Shown: positions 27,630 to 36,301, counted from the first letter of the stretch. The stretch is DNA of 59,688 nucleotides from Oscillospiraceae bacterium (GCA_015068085.1 SVLF01000010.1:1-59688); one strand, 5' to 3'. Translations and numbers: made by a program. The notes: a model not told the origin generated them from the letters alone.

Positions 27630-28072
27630 TTGTACATTGCCTCCCTCTTCTCAGCAAGGATTTCTGCAGCCTTTGCAAGTCCCTCGATTATTGCCTCGGG
27701 CTTCGGCGTGCAGCCTGCGATCGAAACGTCAACGTGTGTGTAGTTTTCAAGAGGTCCCTCAACAGAGTAGCTGCCCTTGAAAACATTGCAGGAGCGCGGG
27801 CAAGAACCGATGGACACAACGCACTTCGGCTCCGGAACCTGCTCAAGAGTACGGATAAGACGCTCTTTCGACTGGCTTGTGATAGGCCCGGACACGACAA
27901 CGATATCGGCGTGACGCGGAGTTCCCGCAAGCTTAAAGCCAAAACGCTCAGCGTCATAGCGCGGTGTGAGAACCGCTACAAGCTCAATGTCACAACCGTT
28001 GCATGAGCCTGTGTTTATGTGGTAAATCCACGGGGATTTAGCCATGCTTTTCGTGATAATCTTTTTAAACAT
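27626..28072 (-). CDS. mbhJ: [NiFe] hydrogenase small subunit (MbhJ/NuoB-like)
   Basis: A 148-residue protein carrying the proximal 4Fe-4S cluster next to the NiFe site. Ligands are visible in GSCNGCDIE, SIGSCPRSC and AGCTPKPE. It has no twin-arginine signal, as expected for a group 4 (energy-converting) hydrogenase facing the cytoplasm. Length is normal for the NuoB family. It is encoded between the NuoH-like and ferredoxin subunits. Confidence 0.92.
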   Translation of the reverse strand: MFKKIITKSMAKSPWIYHINTGSCNGCDIELVAVLTPRYDAERFGFKLAGTPRHADIVVVSGPITSQSKERLIRTLEQVPEPKCVVSIGSCPRSCNVFKGSYSVEGPLENYTHVDVSIAGCTPKPEAIIEGLAKAAEILAEKREAMYK

Positions 28073-28087
28073 ACTGTTTTACCTCCC

Positions 28088-29056
28088 TTACAGACCGAGC
28101 CATACAAGGATGAGGCTTATTGCCGCGAGAGCGGTAACAACCGTCCAGTAGAACTTAAAGAGATGCTCAATCTTGAGACGCGCACATATCGCGTGAGCAA
28201 GCGTCATACAAACTACCGTGAGAACGGAGCAGATAGCAACAAGGATAACTGCGTTGAGCGCGATATATCCGGTATCAATTCCGCCGAAGAAAAGCACGGT
28301 AAAGAGCGACGTCATAACAAACATCTTGATTGCGGTGTTAAGCTTAAACACAGCAAGCGGTGCGCCGCTGTACTCAACAAGCGTGCCCTCGCAAATTTCC
28401 GTTTCCGCCTCTGCAACGTCAAACGGCTGCGTGCCGACCTCTGCAGGAATGACAAGAAGCATTGCAATTGCTGCCGGAATAAGCGCCCAGTGTGAAATGA
28501 GAAGTCCGTTTGCCGCCTGCCAGTCACCAATCTCGCCGAGCGAGAATACAAGGCTTTCACCGCCGACCTTCTTGGCAACCGTGAGGAGAACAACAACAAG
28601 CGGAAGCTCGTATGCCATCATCGTCACCATCTCACGTGAGATACCGATACCCGCATAGGGAGAACCGGAAGCCGAACCGCCGACGATAAGCGCAACGGCC
28701 GGGATTGTGAGAAGATAAAGCACGATGATAAGGTCGCCGTTTGTTGAGAACGGGCTGTAGCCGAACACCGGAATGAACAGCATCAGCACAACAAGGCTGA
28801 CAAAGCCGAGAACCGGTGCGATAAGGAACGCCTTGCGGTTTGCGGCGTGGGGGATTATCGTCTCCTTACCCATGAGCTTGAAAAAGTCATATGTCGGCTG
28901 GAGAATCGGGGGGCCCTTACGCTTCTGCATACGCGCGAGAATTTTTCTGTCAATGCCGGCGAGCAAAAGGCCGACTACTACTGCAAAGAGCAGTCCCGGA
29001 AACACGAGAACAGACCATGCGTTAGTAAGAATAGTAACTATAGTTTCCACTTTCAC
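28088..29056 (-). CDS. mbhM: Membrane anchor subunit (MbhM/NuoH-like)
   Basis: A 322-residue polytopic membrane protein with NuoH marks: RMQKRKGPPILQPTYDFFKLMGKE on the first cytoplasmic loop and the acidic EAETEICEGTLVEYSG loop, which in complex I lines the channel leading to the quinone site. In hydrogenases it links the electron-transfer arm to the antiporter arm. About eight hydrophobic segments are visible. It lies 9 bases after the large antiporter subunit gene. Confidence 0.92.
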   Translation of the reverse strand: MKVETIVTILTNAWSVLVFPGLLFAVVVGLLLAGIDRKILARMQKRKGPPILQPTYDFFKLMGKETIIPHAANRKAFLIAPVLGFVSLVVLMLFIPVFGYSPFSTNGDLIIVLYLLTIPAVALIVGGSASGSPYAGIGISREMVTMMAYELPLVVVLLTVAKKVGGESLVFSLGEIGDWQAANGLLISHWALIPAAIAMLLVIPAEVGTQPFDVAEAETEICEGTLVEYSGAPLAVFKLNTAIKMFVMTSLFTVLFFGGIDTGYIALNAVILVAICSVLTVVCMTLAHAICARLKIEHLFKFYWTVVTALAAISLILVWLGL

Positions 29057-29065
29057 TCACCTCCC

Positions 29066-31006
29066 TTAATGTACAAACACGAACATAAGCACCGTGATAA
29101 GTGCCGCGCCGACAACCGCATAAAGCGCATAGTCGTTGACAACACCGGAGTGCATGCCCTGAATAAATTTGAAATAACCCTTGAAGTCATGCTTAAAGCC
29201 CCAGAAGAGGTCGGAACCCGCAACATGTGAATGGGTACTCTGCTCACCGCCGAAGAACGTTGCATACTTACCGTCCTCGGAATCAGTCTCTGTCTTTGCA
29301 AGAACGCGTCCGCGTGTCTTGTCACCCGTAAGGATAACAATGCATACCGCGATGAGCACGATTGCAAAGAGAACAAGCCAAAGAACGGGATTCCAGAGAG
29401 TAAGAACAACGTCGTTTGCGGCATAATCTACAACACCTGCCGCCGCAGCAGTTCCCTCCCCCATCATCTTGTCGATGTAGTTTGTAACGCTAAGCACAGC
29501 CTTTGCCGCCGGAGCGAGAAGGAACTTTTCAACGAAGCCGTAGAACACACCGGAGAGAATACAGAGAGCGGACATAATCCACATCGGAACACGCATTGAA
29601 AGCGGAACCTCTTTTGTGTCCTCAAGATGCTTCGGGAGCTGACCGAAGAACACAGCCTGAGTTACCTTTATAAACGATGCAAGAGTCATAACAGAAACGA
29701 CGAGCGCAACGATGGTTACGAATGCATAAGCAAAGTTACCTGTTTCAGCCGCTTTCTGATATGTAGCCTGATAAATCATCCACTTTGATGCAAAGCCGTT
29801 AAACGGCGGAAGTCCCGAAATGGAGAATGCACCGATAAGGAAGCAGATTGCCGTCTTGGGCATCTTCTTTGCAAGACCGCCGAGCTTGTCAAGGTCAGTA
29901 GTTCCCGTAGCATAGAGAACAGCACCTGCCGTGAGGAACAAAAGTCCTTTAAACAGCGTGTGGTTCATTGCGTGGAAGAGACCTGCCTCAAGACCGAGCA
30001 CCGTTGCAAGCCCGATTGCCGTGATAACATAGCCAATCTGTGAAATACTGTGGAATGCAAGCAAACGCTTGAAGTCGTGCTGTGCAAGAGCCATTGTAAC
30101 TCCGACAAACATTGTTACCGTACCGAACGTTGCAAGCATGAGCTGAAGTGCCGGAAGATCCATTGCACGGAAGATGATATAGACAAGCCTTATCATACCG
30201 TAAACGCCTGCCTTGTTGACCATGCCTGAGAACACCATTGAAATAGATGTCGGAGCTGTCATATAAGCATCGGCAGCCGGTGCATGGAACGGAACGAGAT
30301 AGGATTTTACACCGAATCCCGCAAACATAAGCGCAAATGCAAGAACGGTTGTCGGGGTAAGTCCGTTTGCAAGAGCCGCGGAAATCTGCGCCATATTGAG
30401 TGTGTGGCACTGTGCATACAGAAGCGCGATACCCGCAAGCGTCATTGACGAACCGATTGAACCGACAATGAGATACTTAAAGCCTGCTTCAAGAGCACCG
30501 TTCTTATTGTTGCGGAATGCTGTCAAAGCAACGGATGCAAAGGTCATAATCTCAATCATAACGAACATATTGAAGATGTCGCCCGTGAGAACAAGACCGA
30601 GCACCGAGCCCGAAAGCATAAGGAACAATGTGTAGTAATGACCGAGATGATGGTCGCGTGCCATATACTTTATAGAGTATATCGCGGCAAGGAGTATCGT
30701 TGTTACGACAAGAAGCGCAAAGAACATATTAAGCGCATCAATTTCATATCCGATACCGATTGCATAACCCTCTACCGGTTCCCAGTTACCCATCCAGTAA
30801 GCAAGAATGTTGCCGTCGATGAGAACCGGCTTTATAAGTGCCGTGATAAGCGCAAAAGCGCCGAATGCGGCGATAAGAGTTATCGTATTTCTGATAATCT
30901 TATTCTTTGAGCCGAAGATTTCCACGAGGAATGCGCAGAGGAAAAGTCCCATAACCGCAACCACCGGGAAATGCTTTACAAAATCAAGTGTAAGGAAGCT
31001 AAACAT
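29066..31006 (-). CDS. mbhH: Antiporter-type subunit MbhH/MrpD (NuoL/M/N-like) with C-terminal extension
   Basis: A 646-residue membrane protein of the NuoL/MrpD proton-translocating family, with MIEIMTFASVALTAFRN, the key glutamate region, and the AFHSISQIGYVITAIGL and HAMNHTLFKGLLFLTAGAV segments. It starts at ATG 31006, sharing one base with the stop of the MrpC gene, with AAGGAGG upstream. It extends well past the ~500-residue core: after a TM helix there is a hydrophilic stretch (KTRGRVLAKTETDSEDGKY) and then a helix-like DLFWGFKHDFKGYFKFIQGMHSG and a last TM segment. Since no separate MbhI gene is found, this tail may do the job of MbhI (inference). Confidence 0.88.
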   Translation of the reverse strand: MFSFLTLDFVKHFPVVAVMGLFLCAFLVEIFGSKNKIIRNTITLIAAFGAFALITALIKPVLIDGNILAYWMGNWEPVEGYAIGIGYEIDALNMFFALLVVTTILLAAIYSIKYMARDHHLGHYYTLFLMLSGSVLGLVLTGDIFNMFVMIEIMTFASVALTAFRNNKNGALEAGFKYLIVGSIGSSMTLAGIALLYAQCHTLNMAQISAALANGLTPTTVLAFALMFAGFGVKSYLVPFHAPAADAYMTAPTSISMVFSGMVNKAGVYGMIRLVYIIFRAMDLPALQLMLATFGTVTMFVGVTMALAQHDFKRLLAFHSISQIGYVITAIGLATVLGLEAGLFHAMNHTLFKGLLFLTAGAVLYATGTTDLDKLGGLAKKMPKTAICFLIGAFSISGLPPFNGFASKWMIYQATYQKAAETGNFAYAFVTIVALVVSVMTLASFIKVTQAVFFGQLPKHLEDTKEVPLSMRVPMWIMSALCILSGVFYGFVEKFLLAPAAKAVLSVTNYIDKMMGEGTAAAAGVVDYAANDVVLTLWNPVLWLVLFAIVLIAVCIVILTGDKTRGRVLAKTETDSEDGKYATFFGGEQSTHSHVAGSDLFWGFKHDFKGYFKFIQGMHSGVVNDYALYAVVGAALITVLMFVFVH

Positions 31007-31365
31007 TATCCGCGAATCCTCCTTACTTCATCAGAATTTATCGTCTTGTACTTACGGTAAATCATAATTACAAGAGCGAGAGCCATTGCATCGACGCAGG
31101 CGCCGATAACAATTGATGTAAGCGTAAGTGCCTGCGGCACCGGGTCAACAAAGAAGCTTGAAGCAACACCGTTTAAAAGATCCGACATTGTATAAATCGG
31201 AGCTGTGCCGCCGTCATTAAAACCAACGCTTACGATAAGAAGGTTAATTCCGTAGTCGATAATACCGAGACCGAGAACAACCTTAATGAGGTTTTTCTGA
31301 GTGCAGACCGCATAAAGTCCGAGGACGAGAAGCAGGACTGCAACAACGTAGTTTACAATAATCAT
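31006..31365 (-). CDS. mbhG: Mrp-type subunit MbhG/MrpC (NuoK-like)
   Basis: A 119-residue three-helix membrane protein of the MrpC/NuoK family (VVLGLGIIDYGINLLIV; DPVPQALTLTSIVIGACVDAMALALVI). The DPxPQALxLTAIVI pattern is typical of MrpC. It belongs to the sodium/proton antiporter arm of the complex. Confidence 0.9.
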   Translation of the reverse strand: MIIVNYVVAVLLLVLGLYAVCTQKNLIKVVLGLGIIDYGINLLIVSVGFNDGGTAPIYTMSDLLNGVASSFFVDPVPQALTLTSIVIGACVDAMALALVIMIYRKYKTINSDEVRRIRG

Positions 31366-31841
31366 TATTCTGCATCCTCCTCTTCATCATCTGCATCCGG
31401 AGCAAGAAGGCTCATCATAAGGAGAAGGAGAAAGCCTACGCCTGTAAGAACCTTGAAGCCTACCGAATAACCCATAAATGTGATGGTACCTGCGGATATG
31501 AGGTCACCAACCGCGCCGTTGTCAAAAAAGATATTACGGCAAAAGTTTGCGCCCACAAAAAGACCGCAAAGACCGAGAATAACATACAGCGTTGCGCCGC
31601 AAGCCTCACCAACGCGGAGAACCTCCGTATTGATTGCCTGCTTTGCTGTATTATACCCATATGCAAGATAAAGAAGCACAGCAGCCGCAGCAACCATAAC
31701 GCCGCCCTGGAATCCACCGCCCGGGCTGACGGTTCCGAAAAGGATGATGTAGATACCGAACACAACCGCAAACGGGAGCATCATATCAGCGCCGCATTTC
31801 ATAATTACGTTCTTTTCCGAAATTCCGCTTTTAAACTTCAT
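31365..31841 (-). CDS. mbhF: Mrp-type subunit MbhF/MrpB
   Basis: A 158-residue membrane protein of the MnhB/MrpB family. The signature is a first-half segment FGTVSPGGGFQGGVMVAAAAVL, with four hydrophobic stretches. A short acidic tail (DADDEEEDAE) ends it. It overlaps both neighbours by one base, a sign of tight coupling in the operon. Confidence 0.9.
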   Translation of the reverse strand: MKFKSGISEKNVIMKCGADMMLPFAVVFGIYIILFGTVSPGGGFQGGVMVAAAAVLLYLAYGYNTAKQAINTEVLRVGEACGATLYVILGLCGLFVGANFCRNIFFDNGAVGDLISAGTITFMGYSVGFKVLTGVGFLLLLMMSLLAPDADDEEEDAE

Positions 31842-32197
31842 TATTCTTCATCCTCCTTTTTCTTGTGCGATTTTGCAAGGATGACGAATGCCCCTGCAAT
31901 GGAGGTGAGAAGGATGAACGACTCACCGAGAGTGTCAAATCCGCGGAAGTCGAAGACAACTGCTGCGACGTTGTTTGCCGCCATTGTCTTCTCAAGGTTC
32001 TGCTTTACGATGATATCCGCAACTCCGTCCGGATTTTCCGTGCTGTAATCTGCGGGATTATTATAGAGGTCAACAACGTTTACGTCGCTTCCGTCATATG
32101 CTTTAGGAATAGATGTATAAGCATAAATCACAGAGTAAAGACCTGCCGCAAGGATTACTGCAAGAGAGATAGCTGCAACGATTTTTTTTGCTTTCAT
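31841..32197 (-). CDS. mbhE: Membrane subunit MbhE-like
   Basis: A 118-residue protein with an N-terminal TM helix, a hydrophilic middle and a C-terminal TM helix preceded by VVFDFRGFDTLGESFILLTSIAGAFVIL. That FDFRGFDTLGE motif is shared by the C-terminal end of MrpA and by MbhE. Position between MbhD and MrpB fits. It forms part of the ion-translocating arm. Confidence 0.85.
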   Translation of the reverse strand: MKAKKIVAAISLAVILAAGLYSVIYAYTSIPKAYDGSDVNVVDLYNNPADYSTENPDGVADIIVKQNLEKTMAANNVAAVVFDFRGFDTLGESFILLTSIAGAFVILAKSHKKKEDEE

Positions 32198-32457
32198 TTC
32201 TCTTCATCCCCCTTGCTTGTTGTTTTCTTAACCGCGATAACAAAAATCGTGGTTGCAAGCACCGCGCCGACAGCCGCTTCCGCTATTGCAACGTCAGGTG
32301 CGTGGAGAAGGATAAATTCAAGAGCCATAAATGCACCGGTAACACCAAGCGCAATTACGGAAGAGAGCACCTTCTTTGAGAATACCGCGTATGCTGCGGA
32401 AACAAGAACGCCCACCAGTACAAGTGCGTTGAGAATAAATACGAGATCAATCTGCAT
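32194..32457 (-). CDS. mbhD: Membrane subunit MbhD-like (DUF4040)
   Basis: An 87-residue three-helix membrane protein of the DUF4040/MbhD family (LSSVIALGVTGAFMALEFILLHAPDVAIAEAAVGAVL). GGGGAGGA 8 bases upstream sets the start at ATG 32457, overlapping the end of MrpG by 11 bases. In canonical Mrp complexes this segment is part of MrpA. Confidence 0.87.
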   Translation of the reverse strand: MQIDLVFILNALVLVGVLVSAAYAVFSKKVLSSVIALGVTGAFMALEFILLHAPDVAIAEAAVGAVLATTIFVIAVKKTTSKGDEEK

Positions 32458-32797
32458 TTTCCAAATCCTCCCCATACTTGTCACAAGTCATTTCCTTTTC
32501 CGGACGGAGTCCGCGGCGGTATGCCGCCTTTGCTATTGCGTGTCCCGATATCGGGTTTGTGATTATGTAAAACACGCCAAGAACGGCAAGCTTTACAGCC
32601 ATTGCAATGTCCGGAGTTTCAAATACAAACAGTACATAGAGAATACCGCCGAGGATAACACCGAGAACACCGAAGGTGGAGATGTTTGTGCTCGACTGCA
32701 TTCTGCAGAACGAATCGGGCATACGAAGCATTCCGACAACACCCGCAAGAGCAAAGAGAACGCTGATGCCGATTAAAACGTAAATTGCATAAATCAT
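32447..32797 (-). CDS. mbhC: Mrp-type subunit MbhC/MrpG
   Basis: A 116-residue membrane protein of the MnhG/MrpG family (GVVGMLRMPDSFCRMQSSTNISTFGVLGVILGG). The LRMPDxxxRMQ motif is diagnostic. Its C-terminal tail is hydrophilic. It overlaps MrpF by 4 bases. Confidence 0.9.
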   Translation of the reverse strand: MIYAIYVLIGISVLFALAGVVGMLRMPDSFCRMQSSTNISTFGVLGVILGGILYVLFVFETPDIAMAVKLAVLGVFYIITNPISGHAIAKAAYRRGLRPEKEMTCDKYGEDLENAD

Positions 32798-33048
32798 AAT
32801 CTGCCCTCCAGGTAACGCGATACCATAACGGAACCGATAAAGCCAAGAACCGCTGTAACCATCGCGATGTCAAGATAAATGCTTCTGCCACTGTGCAGAG
32901 CAAAGAGGATGAGCGCCATATCCGAGAGAATGTCGATGCTGTCAGCGGAAATCGCACGGTCAACAACACTCGGTCCCTTAATCAAACGGTAGCAAAGGCA
33001 GAGGGCGAGAACGATAAAGCAAATTGCAAAAAATACTAAAACGTCCAT
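32794..33048 (-). CDS. mbhB: Mrp-type subunit MbhB/MrpF
   Basis: An 84-residue three-helix protein of the MnhF/MrpF family (RLIKGPSVVDRAISADSIDIL). AAGGAGG supports ATG 33048, which shares the TAATG junction with the end of MrpE. The longer in-frame start at 33072 has no ribosome site. Confidence 0.88.
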   Translation of the reverse strand: MDVLVFFAICFIVLALCLCYRLIKGPSVVDRAISADSIDILSDMALILFALHSGRSIYLDIAMVTAVLGFIGSVMVSRYLEGRL

Positions 33049-33590
33049 TATTCCCAAATCCTCCTTATCCATTTTTCCATTGTACCCTTGATTCCGTCGC
33101 TTGCTTCCTTGATATCGGAGGTTGCAACGTCAATCCAGTGGATGTAGTAATAAGTTTTATCTCCCGCTTCCGCGATATCCATTGTGATGGTACCGGGGGT
33201 AAGCGTGATTGAGTTTGCAAGCATACTCTGTGCATACTCGCTCTTAAGATCGGTTTCGATTTTAACGATACCGGGGTTAATCTTCTTAAATCCGAATGCA
33301 CGGAGAGCAACGTCAACATTTGCCTTTGTAAGCTCCCACATAAAGATTATAAGGCAATAAAACACCCAGATAACAAACCGAACGGGGTTAAAGAGAAAGA
33401 ATGCCTTTTCATGGATGAAGAAGCGTGCAGAAAACAAAGCAGTAATTGCGCTTACAAGTGCGCCTGCAATAAGAATCTGCGCGGATGCTCCGCCCGTGAA
33501 GATTGACACTATCTGTCCCGTTATCAACAGCCAAAATATGTAACATACAATCGCCGTTGACAAAAACGCTGAAAATTTTGTCTTTTTCAA
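33048..33590 (-). CDS. mbhA: Mrp-type subunit MbhA/MrpE
   Basis: A 180-residue protein of the MnhE/MrpE family: two or three N-terminal TM helices, then a cytoplasmic domain with SITLTPGTITMDIAEAGDKTYYYIHWID, the family's best-conserved segment. The start appears to be TTG at 33590, because the nearest upstream ATG is out of frame and no internal Met fits. It follows hypB by 15 bases and is the first gene of the antiporter block. Confidence 0.88.
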   Translation of the reverse strand: MKKTKFSAFLSTAIVCYIFWLLITGQIVSIFTGGASAQILIAGALVSAITALFSARFFIHEKAFFLFNPVRFVIWVFYCLIIFMWELTKANVDVALRAFGFKKINPGIVKIETDLKSEYAQSMLANSITLTPGTITMDIAEAGDKTYYYIHWIDVATSDIKEASDGIKGTMEKWIRRIWE

Positions 33591-33605
33591 AGGAACATCA
33601 CCAAC

Positions 33606-34265
33606 TTACTTTTTGATTTTTTCGGCTATCTTTTCTGACAGCCAGGTGCAAAACTCCAGTGCGCCCTGTCCCGTTTTTGTCGAGACCGGGAACACATGAG
33701 CCTTTGCGTTTAAATCCGAAACGTTGCGGCGGACCCTTTCTTCGTCAAACTCAAAATACGGCATCATATCGTATTTGTTAATGACGAGAGCATCGGTTGT
33801 CGCAAACATAAGCGGATATTTTTCCACCTTATCGTCTCCCTCCGGAACGCTGAGAATTGCGACACGCATATCCTCGCCGATGTTGAACTCCGCAGGGCAG
33901 ACGAGATTTCCTATATTCTCGACGATAAGCACATCAATCTCACCGAGATTGAAGAATGAAAGCATATGACGGATTGACATCGCCTCAATATGGCAGGCGC
34001 CGTCAGTCTGAAGCTGAACGACCGGAATGCCCATCTTGTCAATCTTGTCCGCGTCTATCGCACCGGCGATATCACCCTCGATAACACCTATTCTATACGT
34101 TTCGCGCAGACGGTTTATAATGTCGGTTATAAGGCTTGTTTTTCCTGCACCCGGCGAGCCCATAACATTGATTAAACACACCTTATGCTCAGAAAGAGCA
34201 GCCTTAACCTCTTCGCTTACATCCTCATTCCATTCGAGAATCTGCTTTACTATTTTTATTTCCAT
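33606..34265 (-). CDS. hypB: Hydrogenase nickel-insertion GTPase HypB
   Basis: A 219-residue SIMIBI GTPase that, with HypA, delivers nickel to the hydrogenase large subunit. P-loop GSPGAGKTS, metal-site residues in TDGACHIEA and IGNLVCPAEF, and NKYD for guanine recognition are all visible. The N-terminal His-rich nickel-storage stretch of some HypBs is absent. It is located inside the hydrogenase operon, 2 bases after hypA. Confidence 0.95.
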   Translation of the reverse strand: MEIKIVKQILEWNEDVSEEVKAALSEHKVCLINVMGSPGAGKTSLITDIINRLRETYRIGVIEGDIAGAIDADKIDKMGIPVVQLQTDGACHIEAMSIRHMLSFFNLGEIDVLIVENIGNLVCPAEFNIGEDMRVAILSVPEGDDKVEKYPLMFATTDALVINKYDMMPYFEFDEERVRRNVSDLNAKAHVFPVSTKTGQGALEFCTWLSEKIAEKIKK

Positions 34266-34267
34266 TG

Positions 34268-34609
34268 TTATTCGACCTCCAGGCTGTCCACGTAATATTC
34301 CCTGCCTGACATGAGCTTTATCTCGGCACTGTCACATTCCGGACAGCGGATTTTCCGCTTCGGGATTTCTCCGTTATAGCCACAGGAATCGCATTTTATC
34401 GTAATCGGGATTTTTTCAACGGAAAGGCGCGCACCCTCGGCAATCGTGCCGCGGCTTGCTATGTTGAAATACTCCTGAATACATTCCGGAAGCACACCTG
34501 ACATCTCGCCTATTTTCAGGCGGATCTCAAGGATTTTCTTCGCACCGAAGCGCTCTGCCTCCGGAACAGCCGCCTCGATAATTCCTTCTGTTATTGCAAG
34601 CTCGTGCAT
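34268..34609 (-). CDS. hypA: Hydrogenase nickel-binding chaperone HypA
   Basis: A 113-residue HypA. The N-terminal MHELAIT provides the conserved nickel-binding His2, and the zinc site is CDSCG...CPECD. It works with HypB in nickel loading. It lies 3 bases after the large-subunit gene, an unusual place for a maturation gene. hypC, hypD, hypE and hypF are not in the window. Confidence 0.95.
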   Translation of the reverse strand: MHELAITEGIIEAAVPEAERFGAKKILEIRLKIGEMSGVLPECIQEYFNIASRGTIAEGARLSVEKIPITIKCDSCGYNGEIPKRKIRCPECDSAEIKLMSGREYYVDSLEVE

Positions 34610-34612
34610 GGC

Positions 34613-35695
34613 TTATCTATCCATACAGCTGAAGCACGGGTCAATACTTGCAACGATAAGACCTGCATCTGCAACGGAGTTGCCGCGGAGCATCGTCGGA
34701 ATTGTCGGAGCTGTCTTAAAGGTCGGAACGTGAATACTTACGCGCTTGTTAAACTCACTGCCGTCGGTAACTACCTTGTAGCAGAGCTGACCGCGCGGAG
34801 CCTCGTGGCGCACCATATACTCACCTGCCGGAATCTTCGGAATCTTAACTCCGAGATTAATCGGACCTGTCGGGAGCATTTCGAGAGCCTGACGGATAAT
34901 CTTGATGCTCTCAAAGTTTTCAAGAACGCGGATAACAACGCGTGAGAAAACGTCGCAGGTGTGGTAAACTGCCTTGTCAAACTCAAAGTCCTCATAGCAG
35001 CAGTACGGTGCATCCTTACGGACGTCAACCGCAACGTTTGAAGCTCTTGCATGCGGGCCGACAGCGCCGATGCGGATGGAGTCCTCGGTTGTGAGAACGC
35101 CGACGCCCTGTGTACGGAGAGCAACGGTCTTGTCGGAGAGAAGAATATCGCGAAGGCGAATCATTGACTTCTCAACCTTATCAAGCATTTCGAGAATCTT
35201 TCTTCTCTTGTCATCGTCGATATCACGGCGTGAACCGCCGATTGTGACCATACCGTAGTTTACGCGGTTGCCCGAGATTTCCTCAAGCATATCCATAATG
35301 ACTTCGCGCTCATTCCATGTGTGCATGAAAAGGCTGTCGTGGCCGATAAGATGAAGCGCGATACCGAGCCAGAGAAAATGCGAATGGAGTCTCTCAAGCT
35401 CATTCATGATAACGCGGATATACTGACCGCGCTTTGGTACGTTCATGCCCGCAATGTTCTCAAGTGCCATGGCATAGCCAAGGGCGTGAGAATGGGAGCA
35501 TATTCCGCAGACGCGCTCAACGAGCACTATCGTCTGGATAAAGTTTTTCTGCTGTGCAAGCTTTTCAATTCCTCTGTGGTTGTAACCGATGAACACCTCA
35601 GCGTCAGTGATCTGCTCACCATCTGTGTAAAGACGGGCATGAACAGGCTCTTCAAGCGCCGGATGGTACGGTCCGATAGGAACAATATAGCTCAT
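34613..35695 (-). CDS. mbhL: [NiFe] hydrogenase large subunit (MbhL/NuoD-like)
   Basis: A 360-residue catalytic subunit. The L1 motif ERVCGICSHSHALGYA and L2 motif DPCFSCMDR supply the four Cys ligands of the NiFe site, so it is a true hydrogenase and not a complex I NuoD. The protein ends right after the L2 motif (CMDR-stop), with no C-terminal peptide to be cleaved, and no HycI-type protease gene is seen. NHRGIEKLAQQKNF and the RLHSHFLWLG helix match the group 4 family. It lies second in the operon, not in the MbhJ-K-L-M order of Pyrococcus. Confidence 0.95.
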   Translation of the reverse strand: MSYIVPIGPYHPALEEPVHARLYTDGEQITDAEVFIGYNHRGIEKLAQQKNFIQTIVLVERVCGICSHSHALGYAMALENIAGMNVPKRGQYIRVIMNELERLHSHFLWLGIALHLIGHDSLFMHTWNEREVIMDMLEEISGNRVNYGMVTIGGSRRDIDDDKRRKILEMLDKVEKSMIRLRDILLSDKTVALRTQGVGVLTTEDSIRIGAVGPHARASNVAVDVRKDAPYCCYEDFEFDKAVYHTCDVFSRVVIRVLENFESIKIIRQALEMLPTGPINLGVKIPKIPAGEYMVRHEAPRGQLCYKVVTDGSEFNKRVSIHVPTFKTAPTIPTMLRGNSVADAGLIVASIDPCFSCMDR

Positions 35696-35698
35696 GTG

Positions 35699-36091
35699 TT
35701 ATTCTCCTTTCTTTCCGTGTGCTTTATCAATCAGCTCATCCATAGGTGTAACTATGATCTGTCCCTGACCGTCAAGCATATTGTCCGGCATAAAGAGACG
35801 CTTTGATGTGTCAAGCCCCTCAAACGTGATGTCCATAAGCTCAACAAGCTCTCTCTCCGCCCATTCTGCGCCAAGGTCATAGATAGGTGCGATAGAGGGC
35901 AAAACGCTCTCTCCGTCTACAGTGTAAGACTCGATGCCGCTTCCGACCTCGTACTCGTATGAAACATTGGGCTTACCTTCATCATTGATAAAGCCGTGGA
36001 TCATAGCGAGTGCAACACCGGCTGCTCTCATCTTTTCTGCAGTAGGCACTACCTCGTCCCTGGTGATTGAAATTTTCTTATATTCCTGCAT
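35699..36091 (-). CDS. mbhK: Hydrogenase subunit MbhK/NuoC-like
   Basis: A 130-residue protein of the 30-kDa NuoC type. The segment YDLGAEWAERELVELMDITFEGLDTSKRLFMPD matches the NuoC signature (WxERExxDLxGIxFxGHPDxRRL). It is a scaffold of the electron-transfer arm. First gene of the operon; its stop is 3 bases from the start of the large subunit gene. Confidence 0.9.
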   Translation of the reverse strand: MQEYKKISITRDEVVPTAEKMRAAGVALAMIHGFINDEGKPNVSYEYEVGSGIESYTVDGESVLPSIAPIYDLGAEWAERELVELMDITFEGLDTSKRLFMPDNMLDGQGQIIVTPMDELIDKAHGKKGE

Positions 36092-36131
36092 TTTTCCACC
36101 TCACCCGTGAAATATTATTTTTGCACCCTAT

Positions 36132-36140
36132 AGTATAGCA
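36132..36140 (-). promoter_or_regulatory. Extended -10 of the hydrogenase operon promoter
   Basis: On the minus strand TG-C-TATACT, an extended -10 element, about 40 bases upstream of the first hydrogenase gene. No good -35 box is seen. The rest of 36141-36270 is A/T-rich with no gene. Confidence 0.45.
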
Positions 36141-36272
36141 TATTTTCGCAGAAAAATAAAGTCCCGAAGAGCAAAATTTCTGCAAAATACGAGTTTTTGT
36201 TTGTTTATTTTTTCACATTCACCTAAACCGGTAAATTTTTTCTCGAAAACAGAAAATAGCTTAAATATCATA

Positions 36273-36301
36273 TTGAAAAACAAAACCATATTTAGTATAA
36301 T
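36273..36301 (+). promoter_or_regulatory. Predicted promoter of the thyA operon
   Basis: TTGAAA (36273-36278), 17-base spacer, TATAAT (36296-36301). Near consensus. The leader to ATG 36386 is about 78 bases. Confidence 0.7.

Noticed and set aside
31865..32776. 303-codon plus-strand open frame
   Set aside because: Antisense to four compact hydrogenase subunit genes with clear family signatures.
36141..36272. A/T-rich stretch upstream of thyA as a possible T-box or folate/THF riboswitch
   Set aside because: No conserved hairpins or T-box motif were found, and the mapped promoter lies downstream of it.
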